Shown here one piece after another: positions 9,473-18,308 of a DNA stretch of 64,000 nt. The translations under genes and the position numbers were made by a program. The stretch's first letter is position 1; each line of letters opens with the position of its first letter. Below the pieces are notes generated by a model. That model did not search any database. It was not told where the DNA came from and saw nothing but the letters and a program-made list of their open reading frames with translations. The stretch is from Noviherbaspirillum galbum (GTDB lineage: Bacteria > Pseudomonadota > Gammaproteobacteria > Burkholderiales > Burkholderiaceae_D), in NCBI RefSeq assembly GCF_010974945.1, contig NZ_JAAIVB010000037.1:62001-126000 (forward strand), in the 5' to 3' direction.

Positions 9473-9977
9473 GTTCGCCACGATGCTGTGCGGGATCTGC
9501 TTCGCGCTGCTCGCCGCCGCGTCCAGCGGCGCCGGCGCGGCGGGCCCGGACCTTCCGTCCGACGATCCCGTCCTCGAGAAGCGCGTCGCCGCCCTGTCCT
9601 CAGAGTTGCGTTGCCTCGTCTGCCAGAACCAGACCCTCGCGGATTCCCACGCCGACCTGGCGATCGATCTCAAGAAGCAGGTCCGCGAAAAGCTGGCGTC
9701 AGGCATGTCGGAACGCCAGGTCGTCGATTACCTGGTCGAGCGCTACGGCGACTTCGTGCTGTACCGTCCGCCCCTGCGCGCCGCAACGATGCTGTTGTGG
9801 GCAGGCCCCTTCCTGCTGCTGGCCTGCGGGCTGTTCGTCCTGCTGCGCGTCGTGAGGCGGCGTGCAGCGGCCGGGGAAGATTCCCCCGAGCGGGCGTCGG
9901 CCGCCGACATGAAGCGCGCCGCGGCCCTGCTGGAAAGCGATTTGCGAAGCGACCAACTTGATGGAGCGCGGTCATGA
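9465..9977 (+). CDS. ccmH: CcmH (CcmL-type) apocytochrome thiol oxidoreductase
   Basis: This is the short CcmH form (CcmL/NrfF-like), which handles the reduced CXXCH motif of apocytochrome for the heme ligase. The 170 residues include a signal peptide, the LRCLVCQNQ active site (Cys50, Cys53), the three-helix domain, one C-terminal membrane helix (about 107-125) and a cytoplasmic tail. The TPR part that is fused to CcmH in E. coli is a separate gene here, ccmI, which starts on a 4 nt overlap. Confidence 0.95.
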   Translation: MPKFATMLCGICFALLAAASSGAGAAGPDLPSDDPVLEKRVAALSSELRCLVCQNQTLADSHADLAIDLKKQVREKLASGMSERQVVDYLVERYGDFVLYRPPLRAATMLLWAGPFLLLACGLFVLLRVVRRRAAAGEDSPERASAADMKRAAALLESDLRSDQLDGARS

Positions 9978-10852
9978 TTCCATTCCTGGCGTGCGCCTTG
10001 CTGCTGCTGGTCCTGACCCTCGGGCTGCTGCTGCCGCCCCTGTTCAGGCAGAGGACGAGGACGACGGTCGAGGGAGGCGAGGCGGGGGGTGAAATGCGGG
10101 GGCAGCTCAACCTCGCCGTCCTGCGCGCGCATTCGCGCGACCTGGACCTCGACCTGCAGGCCGGCCGCCTCGACCCGGCGTCGCATGCCGCCGCGCGCGA
10201 GGAATTGCAGCGGCGCGTCCTCGAAGAATCCGGAACGCCGCCCGCAACCCTGTCCGGCAAGGCATCGGCATCGAGATGGGCCGGCATCGTCGTCGGCATC
10301 GCGGTGCCGGTCCTGGCGGCGGCGCTCTACGTGCTGGCCGGTACGCCCATGGCACTCGTGCCGGTGCAGGACGAACGCCACGCGCCTGCATCGAGCGAAG
10401 TCGAAGCCATGGTGGCGGGACTCGCCGAGCGGCTCAAGGCCAATCCGGACAACGTGGAGGGTTGGCAGATGCTGGTGCGCTCCTACAACGTCATGGGCCG
10501 TCACCGCGAGGCGAGCGAGGCCTACGCCGAACTCGTCAAGCGCGTGCCGAACGATGCGCGCGTCTACGCCGACTACGCCGACACGCTGGCCATGGCGCAG
10601 GGGCGTACCTTGCTGGGCGAGCCGGAGCGCCTGATCGACAAGGCGATCGCGCTCGACCCCGGCAACCTCAAGGCATTGGCGCTGTCAGGCAGCGCCGCCT
10701 TCGAGCGCAAGGACTTCGCCAGGGCGATCGCGGTCTGGGAAAAGCTCATGCGCGTGGCGCCGGCCGACAGCGACGTCGCGCAGTCCACAGCCGAAAGCAT
10801 CGCGCATGCGCGCCGCCTGCTGAAGGAGCAGGGCGGCAAGGCGGCCGGCTAA
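9974..10852 (+). CDS. ccmI: CcmI/CycH, apocytochrome-binding TPR protein
   Basis: CcmI presents apocytochrome c to the ligase by binding its C-terminal helix. The 292 residues have two membrane helices (about 2-17 and 97-116) separated by a cytoplasmic coiled-coil-prone segment, then a periplasmic TPR domain (NVEGWQMLVRSYNVMGRHREASEAY and later repeats). It is last in the ccm cluster and ends 14 nt from the stop codon of the convergent phasin-like gene. Confidence 0.93.
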   Translation: MIPFLACALLLLVLTLGLLLPPLFRQRTRTTVEGGEAGGEMRGQLNLAVLRAHSRDLDLDLQAGRLDPASHAAAREELQRRVLEESGTPPATLSGKASASRWAGIVVGIAVPVLAAALYVLAGTPMALVPVQDERHAPASSEVEAMVAGLAERLKANPDNVEGWQMLVRSYNVMGRHREASEAYAELVKRVPNDARVYADYADTLAMAQGRTLLGEPERLIDKAIALDPGNLKALALSGSAAFERKDFARAIAVWEKLMRVAPADSDVAQSTAESIAHARRLLKEQGGKAAG

Positions 10853-10866
10853 ACCGCCTTCCAGGA

Positions 10867-11406
10867 TCACTTTCCCCGTTTCTTCCCGAGGGGCGCGCCG
10901 CCGACCGGGTTGAGCTTGATGAGGCGCCGGGCGTTGCCCGTGGCGCGCCGGTGTATCGGCTTCAAGCCATGCTGGCCGACATGGGCCATCGCGCCAATCA
11001 TCTGGTTCGACAGGGCGCCGGCGTGCCGGTAAGCCTGCCCGGGCAATTGCATCATGCGGGCCGGCGATGCAGCCGCCGTCATCATGCTGGTCATGCCGGT
11101 CATAGCCTGCTGCCAGAAGCCGGCAACGAGCTGCTGGTTGGCAAGCAGGTAGCGGGTGGAGGCCGCCATCGCGGATTCCATCACGGCGTCGACCTTCTCC
11201 TGGCCCATCTTCGTGAATTCCCGCTGGTCGCGCGCGCTGGGAAGCGGCCCCGCGCTCATCATGCGGGTCGTGCGGTGGCCGATCACCTGTGCCGATGCCG
11301 CCAGCATCTCGGCGGTCTGGAACCACAGGCGGAACCAGACGAGGAAGGGGTTGAGCGAAGTGACGGCGGGAAAGGCTGGGCGCATGGCAGGGATCCGGAA
11401 AGGCAT
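10867..11406 (-). CDS. Phasin-like polyhydroxyalkanoate granule protein
   Basis: The roughly 179-residue product is helical and rich in Met, Ala and Gln (NQQLVAGFWQQAMTGMTS), begins with an aromatic segment (NPFLVWFRLWFQTAEML) and ends in a basic tail (GGAPLGKKRGK). This resembles the small phasin-like proteins of Burkholderiales that coat polyhydroxyalkanoate granules, but the call rests on composition and resemblance only. Start choice is uncertain: ATG at 11406 (used), 11385 or 11469. It converges on ccmI, and no PHA synthase gene is visible nearby. Confidence 0.6.
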   Translation of the reverse strand: MPFRIPAMRPAFPAVTSLNPFLVWFRLWFQTAEMLAASAQVIGHRTTRMMSAGPLPSARDQREFTKMGQEKVDAVMESAMAASTRYLLANQQLVAGFWQQAMTGMTSMMTAAASPARMMQLPGQAYRHAGALSNQMIGAMAHVGQHGLKPIHRRATGNARRLIKLNPVGGAPLGKKRGK

Positions 11407-11546
11407 GAACCGCTTGGATGCCGGAGATTGCAAGACGTTCATTGGCTGGCATGCAATGATCGGCAGCATGGCATTGTTGTCGGAAACGAACCATCTTCCC
11501 CGGTCAGGCTCGAAACGCTAGATCAATTCATGCCTTGCGATTGCCG

Positions 11547-12779
11547 ATGACAGAACAGGAACAGGTTGCCCAGCTGAAAAAGACGCGCGCCCTCGCGACC
11601 GGCCTGCTTGTCGTCATGAGCATCCTTTTCCTGGTTTCCCGCAGCATGCAGGCGCGTCATCCCGCCCTCGGCTTCGTCGCCGCCTTCGCCGAGGCGGCCA
11701 TGGTGGGCGCACTGGCCGACTGGTTCGCGGTCACGGCCTTGTTCCGCTCGCCGCTCGGCTTGCCCATCCCGCACACCGCCATCATTCCGAAGAACAAGGA
11801 CCGCATCGGCGACAGCCTGTCGGATTTCCTGGAGCACAATTTCATGACCCAGGAAATCATCCGGGAGGAACTGCGGCCCATCGACTTCGCCGGCGCGGCT
11901 GCGGCGTGGCTGGTCGAGCCGGAGAACAGCCGCGCCATCTCCCGGCAGATCGTGCGCAGCCTGCCAGCCCTGCTCAAGGTGGTGGAGGACGATGACGTCC
12001 AGAAATTCATGCATGGCCAGATGCAGTCGACCATCGACAAGATGCAGTTCGCGCCGGTGTTCGCCGAACTCGTCTCCACCCTTGCCGCCGCCCGTCATCA
12101 CCAGGCGCTGTTCAATTACCTGATCGACATGGCCGCCAGCGCGTTCGAGCACAACAAGCCGTACATCCGCTGGAAGATCCACGAGAACAGCCCGAAGTGG
12201 ATGCCCAAGATGGTCGACGAGAAAGTGTACGAGCGCCTGCTCAATGCCGTCCAGAGCACCTTGAATGAGATGCGGGAAGAAGATAGCGAATGGCGGATGC
12301 GTTTTGAAAAGGCAACGGCAAGCCTGATCGAACAGCTGCGCACCTCGCCTGTTTACGAGGAAAAGATCGGCGCGGTGGTGCGCGACGTGCTGGCCCACCC
12401 CCTGTTCAGGAACTACACCTTGGACATCTGGCATGGCGTCAGGCAGCGCCTGGTGCAGGATGCAACGTCGCCGGATTCGCAGATGGTCGCCAAGCTGGAT
12501 GGCGTGTTCCGTTCCTTCAGCAAGGACCTGCTGGGCGACCGCCAGGTGCAGAGCAAGCTGAACCAGTGGATACGCATCACCGCCACAGAGACCATCGTTG
12601 CCCGACGCGAGGCAATCGCCGACCTCGTGGCGCGCGTCATCCGGAAATGGGACGCCGACACCATGTCCCGCAAGCTCGAGCTGCATGTCGGCAAGGACCT
12701 GCAATACATCCGCATCAACGGCACGCTGGTCGGAGGCCTCGTCGGCCTGCTGCTGCACGTGGTCTCGCTGGCGCTCTAG
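11547..12779 (+). CDS. DUF445 family membrane protein (YjiN-like)
   Basis: The 410 residues show an N-terminal hydrophobic pair including the conserved GALADWFAVTALFRSPLG segment, a long helical middle and a C-terminal hydrophobic segment (INGTLVGGLVGLLLHVVSLAL). This layout is typical of DUF445 proteins such as E. coli YjiN, whose function is not established. ATG 11547 is preferred over an in-frame TTG 12 nt upstream. It stands alone between a divergent phasin-like gene and the pst operon. Confidence 0.85.
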   Translation: MTEQEQVAQLKKTRALATGLLVVMSILFLVSRSMQARHPALGFVAAFAEAAMVGALADWFAVTALFRSPLGLPIPHTAIIPKNKDRIGDSLSDFLEHNFMTQEIIREELRPIDFAGAAAAWLVEPENSRAISRQIVRSLPALLKVVEDDDVQKFMHGQMQSTIDKMQFAPVFAELVSTLAAARHHQALFNYLIDMAASAFEHNKPYIRWKIHENSPKWMPKMVDEKVYERLLNAVQSTLNEMREEDSEWRMRFEKATASLIEQLRTSPVYEEKIGAVVRDVLAHPLFRNYTLDIWHGVRQRLVQDATSPDSQMVAKLDGVFRSFSKDLLGDRQVQSKLNQWIRITATETIVARREAIADLVARVIRKWDADTMSRKLELHVGKDLQYIRINGTLVGGLVGLLLHVVSLAL

Positions 12780-12803
12780 GCGGGCTTGCGTCCCGCCTCC
12801 GCC

Positions 12804-12820
12804 ATGACAACTCCATGACG
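12804..12820 (-). promoter_or_regulatory. Pho-box-like repeat, distal
   Basis: On the minus strand, CGTCAT and TGTCAT half-sites are 11 nt apart, the spacing of PhoB direct repeats. It lies about 120 nt before pstS. Its orientation is opposite to the proximal site, so it may load extra PhoB rather than act as the core element. Confidence 0.5.
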
Positions 12821-12864
12821 GAAAATCTCCTGCCGCCGCCAAATATGACAAGTCGCCAGGGCCG

Positions 12865-12881
12865 TGTCATGAAGCCGTCAT
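12865..12881 (+). promoter_or_regulatory. Pho box upstream of pstS
   Basis: TGTCAT and CGTCAT half-sites are exactly 11 nt apart, matching the PhoB-binding consensus (CTGTCAT repeats with 4 nt spacers). It is 59 nt before the pstS start. A possible -10 (TACAGT, 12892-12897) follows about 10 nt later, as expected where PhoB replaces the -35 contact. PhoB encoded by the same cluster is the likely regulator. Confidence 0.75.
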
Positions 12882-12940
12882 AAAGCGTGTTTACAGTTCG
12901 CGTTGTCACTTTTCCGACGATAGATTACGTGGAGAAAACC

Positions 12941-13984
12941 ATGCGAATGAACAAGTTCCTCACCGTTGCGGTCTTCGCGGCGGGCGCGGCCCTCACCTCG
13001 ATCAACGCCCTGGCCGCCGAAATGACCGGCGCCGGCGCGACCTTTCCCTATCCGATCTATGCGAAGTGGGCGGAGGAATACAAGAAAGCCAGCGGCAACG
13101 GCCTGAACTACCAGTCCATCGGCTCCGGCGGCGGCATCAAGCAGATCAAGGCCAAGACGGTGGATTTCGGCGCGTCCGACATGCCGCTCAAGGCCGAGGA
13201 CCTCGACGCCGAAGGCCTGACGCAATTCCCGGCCATCATGGGCGGCGTGGTGCCGGTGGTGAACCTGGATGGCGTCACGCCCGGCCAGATGAAACTGACC
13301 GGCCAGGTCCTCGCGGACATCTATCTCGGCAAGATCACCAAGTGGAACGCGCCGGAAATCGCCGCCCTCAACCCGGGCGTCAAGTTGCCGGCGGATGACA
13401 TCACCGTGGTGCACCGTGCCGACGGCTCCGGCACTTCCTTCCTCTTCACCGATTTCCTGTCCAAGACCAACCCCGATTTCAAGGCCAAGGTCGGCGCGTC
13501 GACCGCGGTCAAGTGGCCGGTCGGCGTGGGCGGCAAGGGCAACGAAGGCGTCGCCGCCAACGTGCAGCGCATCAAGAACGCCATTGGCTACGTCGAGTAT
13601 GCGTACGCCAAGAAAAACAAGATGACCCACACCCAGATGAAGAACAAGGACGGCCAGTTCGTGCAGCCGGACGACGAAACCTTCAAGGCCGCGGCAGCCA
13701 ACGCTGACTGGGCCAAGACGCCCGGCTTCGCCGTGGTGCTGACCGACCAGCCAGGCAAGAGCAGCTGGCCGATCACCGGCGCTTCCTTCATCCTGATGCA
13801 CAAGGCCCAGGCCGACGCGGCCAAGGGCAAGGAAGTGCTCAAGTTCTTCGACTGGGCCTACAAGAACGGCGGCGCGATGGCCACCGACCTGGACTACGTG
13901 CCGATGCCGCAGAACGTCGTCAAGCTGGTGCAGGACGGTTGGAAGGCGCAGATCAAGGACGCCTCCGGCAAGGCGGTCTGGTAA
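12941..13984 (+). CDS. pstS: PstS, periplasmic phosphate-binding protein
   Basis: PstS captures inorganic phosphate for the PstCAB importer. The 347 residues have a signal peptide (cleavage probably after ALA near residue 25), then the mature start EMTGAGATFPYPIY, and phosphate-contact motifs SIGSGGGIKQI and HRADGSGTSF. The ATG at 12941 follows a GGAG site; ATG 12947 is possible. It is first in the operon, behind a Pho box and followed by a strong hairpin, which fits high expression of the binding protein. Confidence 0.97.
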   Translation: MRMNKFLTVAVFAAGAALTSINALAAEMTGAGATFPYPIYAKWAEEYKKASGNGLNYQSIGSGGGIKQIKAKTVDFGASDMPLKAEDLDAEGLTQFPAIMGGVVPVVNLDGVTPGQMKLTGQVLADIYLGKITKWNAPEIAALNPGVKLPADDITVVHRADGSGTSFLFTDFLSKTNPDFKAKVGASTAVKWPVGVGGKGNEGVAANVQRIKNAIGYVEYAYAKKNKMTHTQMKNKDGQFVQPDDETFKAAAANADWAKTPGFAVVLTDQPGKSSWPITGASFILMHKAQADAAKGKEVLKFFDWAYKNGGAMATDLDYVPMPQNVVKLVQDGWKAQIKDASGKAVW

Positions 13985-13997
13985 AGCCAAGCCGCGA

Positions 13998-14025
13998 CCT
14001 TCTCCGGCCAGCGCGCCGGAGAAGG
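13998..14025 (+). terminator. Hairpin between pstS and pstC
   Basis: A perfect 11 bp GC-rich stem (CCTTCTCCGGC pairing with GCCGGAGAAGG) with a 6 nt loop starts 13 nt after the pstS stop and lacks a T run. It probably stabilises or partly terminates the pstS transcript, giving more PstS than permease. Confidence 0.65.
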
Positions 14026-14047
14026 CGCGGCGCCGCAGCGAAACAGC

Positions 14048-15118
14048 ATGTCACTCATCGGGAACATATCCGCCATGGCAACCAGGACCACCTTCATGGA
14101 AACGCCAGCAAGCCAGTCTGACGCCGCCCGCCAGACGGCGGGCGCAGGCCTTCCGCCCGCCGAGAAGGCCATGGTTGCCGTCATGCGCCGCCAGCGGGTG
14201 CAGGACTTCCTCTTCCACCGGGTAACGCAGCTGTTCGCCCTCAGCGTGCTGGCGGTGCTGGCCGGCATCATCGTGTCGCTGATCATCGGCGCCTTCCCCG
14301 CGCTGCGCGAGTTCGGCCCCTCGTTCGTGACCACCATCGAATGGGATCCGGTGAACGACCAGTATGGCGCCCTGATCGCCATCGTCGGCACGCTTGCCAC
14401 TTCCTTCGTCGCGCTGCTCATCGCCTTTCCGCTCAGCTTCGGCATCGCACTGTTCCTGACCGAGATCTGCCCCGCGCGCCTGCGCCGTCCGCTCGGCACC
14501 GCGGTCGAACTGCTGGCCGGCGTGCCGAGCATCATCTACGGCATGTGGGGGCTGTTCGTCTTCGCGCCGCTGTTCGCGGACTACGCCCAGCCGGCGCTGC
14601 ACAACACCATCGGGAAGCTGCCCGTGGTCGGCGCGCTGTTCTCCGGGCCGATGATGGGCATCGGCATCCTGACGGCCGGCATCATACTGGCGGTGATGAT
14701 CGTGCCCTTCATTTCGTCCGTGATGCGCGACGTGTTCGAGATCGTTCCCGCCGTGCTCAAGGAATCCGCCTACGGCCTCGGCTGCACGCGCTGGGAAGTG
14801 GTGCGCAAGATCGTGCTGCCCTACACCAAGAACGGCGTGGTCGGCGGCGTGATGCTAGGACTGGGACGCGCCCTCGGCGAGACCATGGCGGTGACCTTCG
14901 TCATCGGCAATGCGCACGCGCTTTCCTGGTCGCTGTTCGCGCCGGGCAACAGCATCGCCTCGACGCTCGCCAATGAGTTTGCCGAGGCGGAGTCGACGCT
15001 GCACGTGTCCTCGCTGTTCGCGCTCGGCCTGATCCTGTTCGTCATCACCTTCCTCGTGCTCTCCGCCGCCAAGCTCATGCTGATGGGCCTCGCGCGCAAG
15101 GAAGGCACCAAGTCCTGA
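14048..15118 (+). CDS. pstC: PstC, phosphate ABC transporter permease
   Basis: PstC is one of two membrane subunits of the phosphate importer. Up to 356 residues with about six membrane helices and the permease EAA-type loop ([21 protein letters not shown]). The N-terminal 35-40 residues are polar and variable. The start is uncertain because neither ATG 14048, 14075 nor 14096 has a strong ribosome binding site. The stop is followed 16 nt later by pstA. Confidence 0.95.
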   Translation: MSLIGNISAMATRTTFMETPASQSDAARQTAGAGLPPAEKAMVAVMRRQRVQDFLFHRVTQLFALSVLAVLAGIIVSLIIGAFPALREFGPSFVTTIEWDPVNDQYGALIAIVGTLATSFVALLIAFPLSFGIALFLTEICPARLRRPLGTAVELLAGVPSIIYGMWGLFVFAPLFADYAQPALHNTIGKLPVVGALFSGPMMGIGILTAGIILAVMIVPFISSVMRDVFEIVPAVLKESAYGLGCTRWEVVRKIVLPYTKNGVVGGVMLGLGRALGETMAVTFVIGNAHALSWSLFAPGNSIASTLANEFAEAESTLHVSSLFALGLILFVITFLVLSAAKLMLMGLARKEGTKS

Positions 15119-15134
15119 ACCAGGCGAGACAACC

Positions 15135-16010
15135 GTGACTAGCGACCCAATGTTGAATCCTCCCATGAATCCGGTTTACCGCAGGCGGCTCTGGTCGCAC
15201 CGCATCGGCATCGCCCTCTCGGTGGCGGCGATGGCGGTCGGCCTGTTCTTCCTGCTGTGGATCCTGTTCACGCTGCTGATCAAGGGCGTCGACGCGATCA
15301 GCCTGGCGATGTTCCGCGATACCACGCCCGCGCCCGGCAGCGATGGCGGCGGGCTGCTGAACGCCATCGTCGGCAGCCTGATGATGGTCGGCGCCGCGAC
15401 CGCGATCAGCACGCCGGTCGGCATCCTCGCCGGCATCTATCTCGCCGAGTACGGCGAGGAAAGCTGGCTGGCGCAGGTCACGCGCTTCGTGACCGACATC
15501 ATGCTGTCCGCGCCCTCGATCGTGATCGGCCTGTTCGTCTATGCCGTCTACGTCGCCAACGTGAAGCATTTTTCCGGCTGGGCCGGTACCTTCGCCATCT
15601 CGCTGATCGCGGTGCCGGTGATCGTGCGCACCACCGACAACATGCTCAAGCTGGTGCCGAGCAGCCTGCGCGAGGCGGCCTTTTCGCTGGGCGCGCCGCG
15701 CTGGAAGGTGGCGCTGATGGTGAGGCTGCGCGCGGTCAAGGCCGGCGTGGTGACCGGCGTGCTGCTCGCGGTGGCGCGCATCTCGGGCGAGACCGCGCCG
15801 CTGCTTTTCACCGCGCTCAATAACCAGTTCTTCAACGCGGACATGAACAAGCCGCTCGCCAACCTGCCCGTGGTGATCTACCAGTTCGCCATGAGCCCCT
15901 ACGACAACTGGCGCGCGCTGGCCTGGGGCGGCGCGCTGCTGATCACCTTCAGCGTGCTCGGCCTCAACATCCTCTCGCGCACCCTGTTCAGCCAAAAGGT
16001 TCCCAACTGA
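15135..16010 (+). CDS. pstA: PstA, phosphate ABC transporter permease
   Basis: PstA is the second permease subunit. The 291 residues include about six helices, conserved [16 protein letters not shown] and the cytoplasmic loop [21 protein letters not shown] that contacts PstB. The start used is GTG 15135; ATG 15150 and 15165 are alternatives. It ends one base before pstB. Confidence 0.95.
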   Translation: MTSDPMLNPPMNPVYRRRLWSHRIGIALSVAAMAVGLFFLLWILFTLLIKGVDAISLAMFRDTTPAPGSDGGGLLNAIVGSLMMVGAATAISTPVGILAGIYLAEYGEESWLAQVTRFVTDIMLSAPSIVIGLFVYAVYVANVKHFSGWAGTFAISLIAVPVIVRTTDNMLKLVPSSLREAAFSLGAPRWKVALMVRLRAVKAGVVTGVLLAVARISGETAPLLFTALNNQFFNADMNKPLANLPVVIYQFAMSPYDNWRALAWGGALLITFSVLGLNILSRTLFSQKVPN

Positions 16011-16011
16011 C

Positions 16012-16830
16012 ATGACTATCCTCGCTACCGGCAATCCGGCCATGGCCAGCGGCAACGCCGCCGGCGTCGATGCGAACAAGGTGACGCTGGCCATCTCGAA
16101 GCTCGACTTCTACTACGGCAGCTTCCAGGGCTTGAAGAACATCAACCTCGACATCCTCGAAGGCAAGGTCACCGCCTTCATCGGCCCCTCGGGCTGCGGC
16201 AAGTCTACCCTGCTGCGCACCTTCAACCGGATGTACGACCTCTATCCCGGGCAGCGTGCCGTAGGAGAGATCATGTTCCACGGCCGGAACATCCTCGACG
16301 CCGGCCAGGACGTCAACATGCTGCGCGCCAAGGTGGGCATGGTCTTCCAGAAACCCACGCCTTTCCCGATGTCGGTCTACGACAACATCGCCTTCGGCGT
16401 GCGCCTCTACGAAAACCTGTCCAAGGGTGAAATGGACGAACGCGTCGAATGGGCGCTCAAGAAGGCGGCGCTCTGGGGCGAGGTCAAGGACAAGCTGAAC
16501 AAGAGCGGCCTGAGCCTGTCGGGCGGACAGCAGCAGCGCCTGTGCATCGCGCGCGGCGTCGCGGTCAAGCCGGAAGTGCTGCTGCTCGACGAGCCGACCT
16601 CCGCCCTGGACCCGATCTCTACCGCCAAGATCGAGGAGCTGATCGCCGAACTGAAGGAGGAATACACCATCGCCATCGTGACGCACAACATGCAGCAGGC
16701 GGCCCGCTGCTCCGACTACACCGCCTACATGTACCTGGGCGAGCTCGTCGAATTCGGCGAGACCGACCAGATCTTCATGAACCCGGTGAGGAAGCAGACC
16801 CAGGATTACATCACCGGCCGATTCGGCTGA
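16012..16830 (+). CDS. pstB: PstB, phosphate ABC transporter ATPase
   Basis: PstB powers phosphate import and takes part in signalling phosphate sufficiency to PhoR through PhoU. The 272 residues carry Walker [10 protein letters not shown], the Q-loop [12 protein letters not shown], the ABC signature [14 protein letters not shown], Walker [13 protein letters not shown] and switch His in VTHNM. It has an extra 20-residue N-terminus compared with E. coli PstB. It is followed by phoU after 29 nt. Confidence 0.97.
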   Translation: MTILATGNPAMASGNAAGVDANKVTLAISKLDFYYGSFQGLKNINLDILEGKVTAFIGPSGCGKSTLLRTFNRMYDLYPGQRAVGEIMFHGRNILDAGQDVNMLRAKVGMVFQKPTPFPMSVYDNIAFGVRLYENLSKGEMDERVEWALKKAALWGEVKDKLNKSGLSLSGGQQQRLCIARGVAVKPEVLLLDEPTSALDPISTAKIEELIAELKEEYTIAIVTHNMQQAARCSDYTAYMYLGELVEFGETDQIFMNPVRKQTQDYITGRFG

Positions 16831-16859
16831 TTGCCTGAACGTCATTGAAAGGAAACGTC

Positions 16860-17561
16860 ATGCCCGGCGACCACTCTTCCAAGCAATACGACCTCGACCT
16901 GGAAGCGATCCGCTCCAAGGTGCTGAGCATGGGCGGCCTGGTCGAAAGCCAGTTCAACGCCGCCATCGAATGCTTCCGCGGCGGCAATGCCGCGCGATGC
17001 GACGAGGTGATTAAGAACGATGAAAGCGTCAACCGCCTCGAGGTGGCGCTCGACGATGCCTGCAGCCACCTGATCGTGAAACGCCAGCCTGCGGCCAACG
17101 ACCTGCGCATGGTCATTGCCACGCTGAAGGTCATTACCGACCTCGAGCGGGTGGGCGACGAGTCGACCAAGATCGCCCGCACCGCCAAGGCGCTGCACGA
17201 GCGCGGCCTGGTCGGCGTGCTGAACCACTACGAGTCGATCCGCCTCATGGCCAACACCAGCGCCGAGCTTCTGCATGACGCGCTCGATGCCTTCGCCCGC
17301 CTGGACCACAAGCAGGCGGTGCGCATCATCGGCCAGGATGCGGTCATCGACCACGAGTTCGGCGCGGTGTTGCGCGCCATGATCACCTTCATGATGGAAG
17401 ATCCGCGTACGATCTCGACCGCTTTGGATACACTATGGGTTGCCAAGGCGATCGAGCGCATCGGCGACCATGCGAAGAACATCGCGGAGTACGTGATCTA
17501 CGTGGTCGAGGGACGCGACATCCGCCACACCGATTACGTCCAGACCCAGAAGGCATCCTAG
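16860..17561 (+). CDS. phoU: PhoU, phosphate signalling regulator
   Basis: PhoU couples PstSCAB to the PhoR kinase and represses the Pho response when phosphate is plentiful. The 233 residues form the two three-helix repeats of the family, with metal-binding motifs such as ERVGDESTKIA and ERIGDHAKNIAEYV. ATG 16860 lies 5 nt after GAAAGGA; the in-frame TTG at 16845 overlaps that site and is rejected. It is followed by phoB after 14 nt. Confidence 0.96.
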   Translation: MPGDHSSKQYDLDLEAIRSKVLSMGGLVESQFNAAIECFRGGNAARCDEVIKNDESVNRLEVALDDACSHLIVKRQPAANDLRMVIATLKVITDLERVGDESTKIARTAKALHERGLVGVLNHYESIRLMANTSAELLHDALDAFARLDHKQAVRIIGQDAVIDHEFGAVLRAMITFMMEDPRTISTALDTLWVAKAIERIGDHAKNIAEYVIYVVEGRDIRHTDYVQTQKAS

Positions 17562-17575
17562 ACCGAGACGCGCAC

Positions 17576-18265
17576 ATGCCCGTAGACAAGACCAGCATCC
17601 TGATCGTCGAAGACGAGCCTGCCATCGTCGAACTCGTTTCCTTCACGCTGAAGGAGGCCGGCTGGCAGCCGCAGGCCGTCGGCTCGACCGCTGAAGCCTG
17701 GGAGCAGCTGCAGCGCCGCATACCGCAGCTCGTCCTGCTCGACTGGATGCTGCCCGACCAGAGCGGCCTGCGCCTGTTGTCGCGCATCCGCGGCGACCGG
17801 CAGTTCCAGGAGCTGCCCGTCATCATGCTGACCGCCAAGAGCATGGAGGAAGACAAGATCGCCGGCCTCGACAATGGCGCCGACGACTACGTCACCAAGC
17901 CGTTCTCGCCGCGCGAGCTGACCGCCCGCGTGCGCGCGCTGCTGCGCCGCAAGAGCCCGGAACATGCGCAGGAAGAACTGAACGTCGGCCCTGTCACGCT
18001 CGATCCCAACAGCTGCTCTGTGTCGCTGCACGGCCAGAAGATAGAAATCGGGCACGCCGAATACAAGCTGCTGAAGTTCTTCATGGCGAACCCGGAACGG
18101 GTATTCTCGCGCAGCCAGCTGCTCGACAAGGTCTGGGGCGACCACGTCGCCATCGAGGAAAGAACCGTCGACGTGCACGTGCTGCGCCTGCGCAAGGCGC
18201 TGAAGGAAGGCGAGTCTCTGATCAGGACGGTGCGTAGTGTAGGATACATGCTGTCGGAAAAATGA
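17576..18265 (+). CDS. phoB: PhoB, phosphate response regulator
   Basis: PhoB is an OmpR-type transcription factor activated by PhoR. The 229 residues contain a receiver domain (acidic pocket ED at 12-13, phosphoacceptor Asp56 in LLDWMLPD, Lys in VTKPFSPREL) and a C-terminal winged helix (RVFSRSQLLDKVWGDHVAIEERTVDVHVLRLRKAL region). It is expected to bind the TGTCAT repeats upstream of pstS. Confidence 0.96.
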   Translation: MPVDKTSILIVEDEPAIVELVSFTLKEAGWQPQAVGSTAEAWEQLQRRIPQLVLLDWMLPDQSGLRLLSRIRGDRQFQELPVIMLTAKSMEEDKIAGLDNGADDYVTKPFSPRELTARVRALLRRKSPEHAQEELNVGPVTLDPNSCSVSLHGQKIEIGHAEYKLLKFFMANPERVFSRSQLLDKVWGDHVAIEERTVDVHVLRLRKALKEGESLIRTVRSVGYMLSEK

Positions 18266-18300
18266 CCGGCGGCATCGCCGGCACGTCCGGTCTTTTCTTT
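18264..18300 (+). terminator. Hairpin with T-rich tail between phoB and phoR
   Basis: GACCGG pairs with CCGGTC (6 bp) around an inner CGGCG/CGCCG hairpin, directly followed by TCTTTTCTTT-type sequence. It starts at the phoB stop codon and ends 9 nt before phoR. It may lower phoR expression relative to phoB. Confidence 0.45.
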
Positions 18301-18308
18301 CATCGTCC

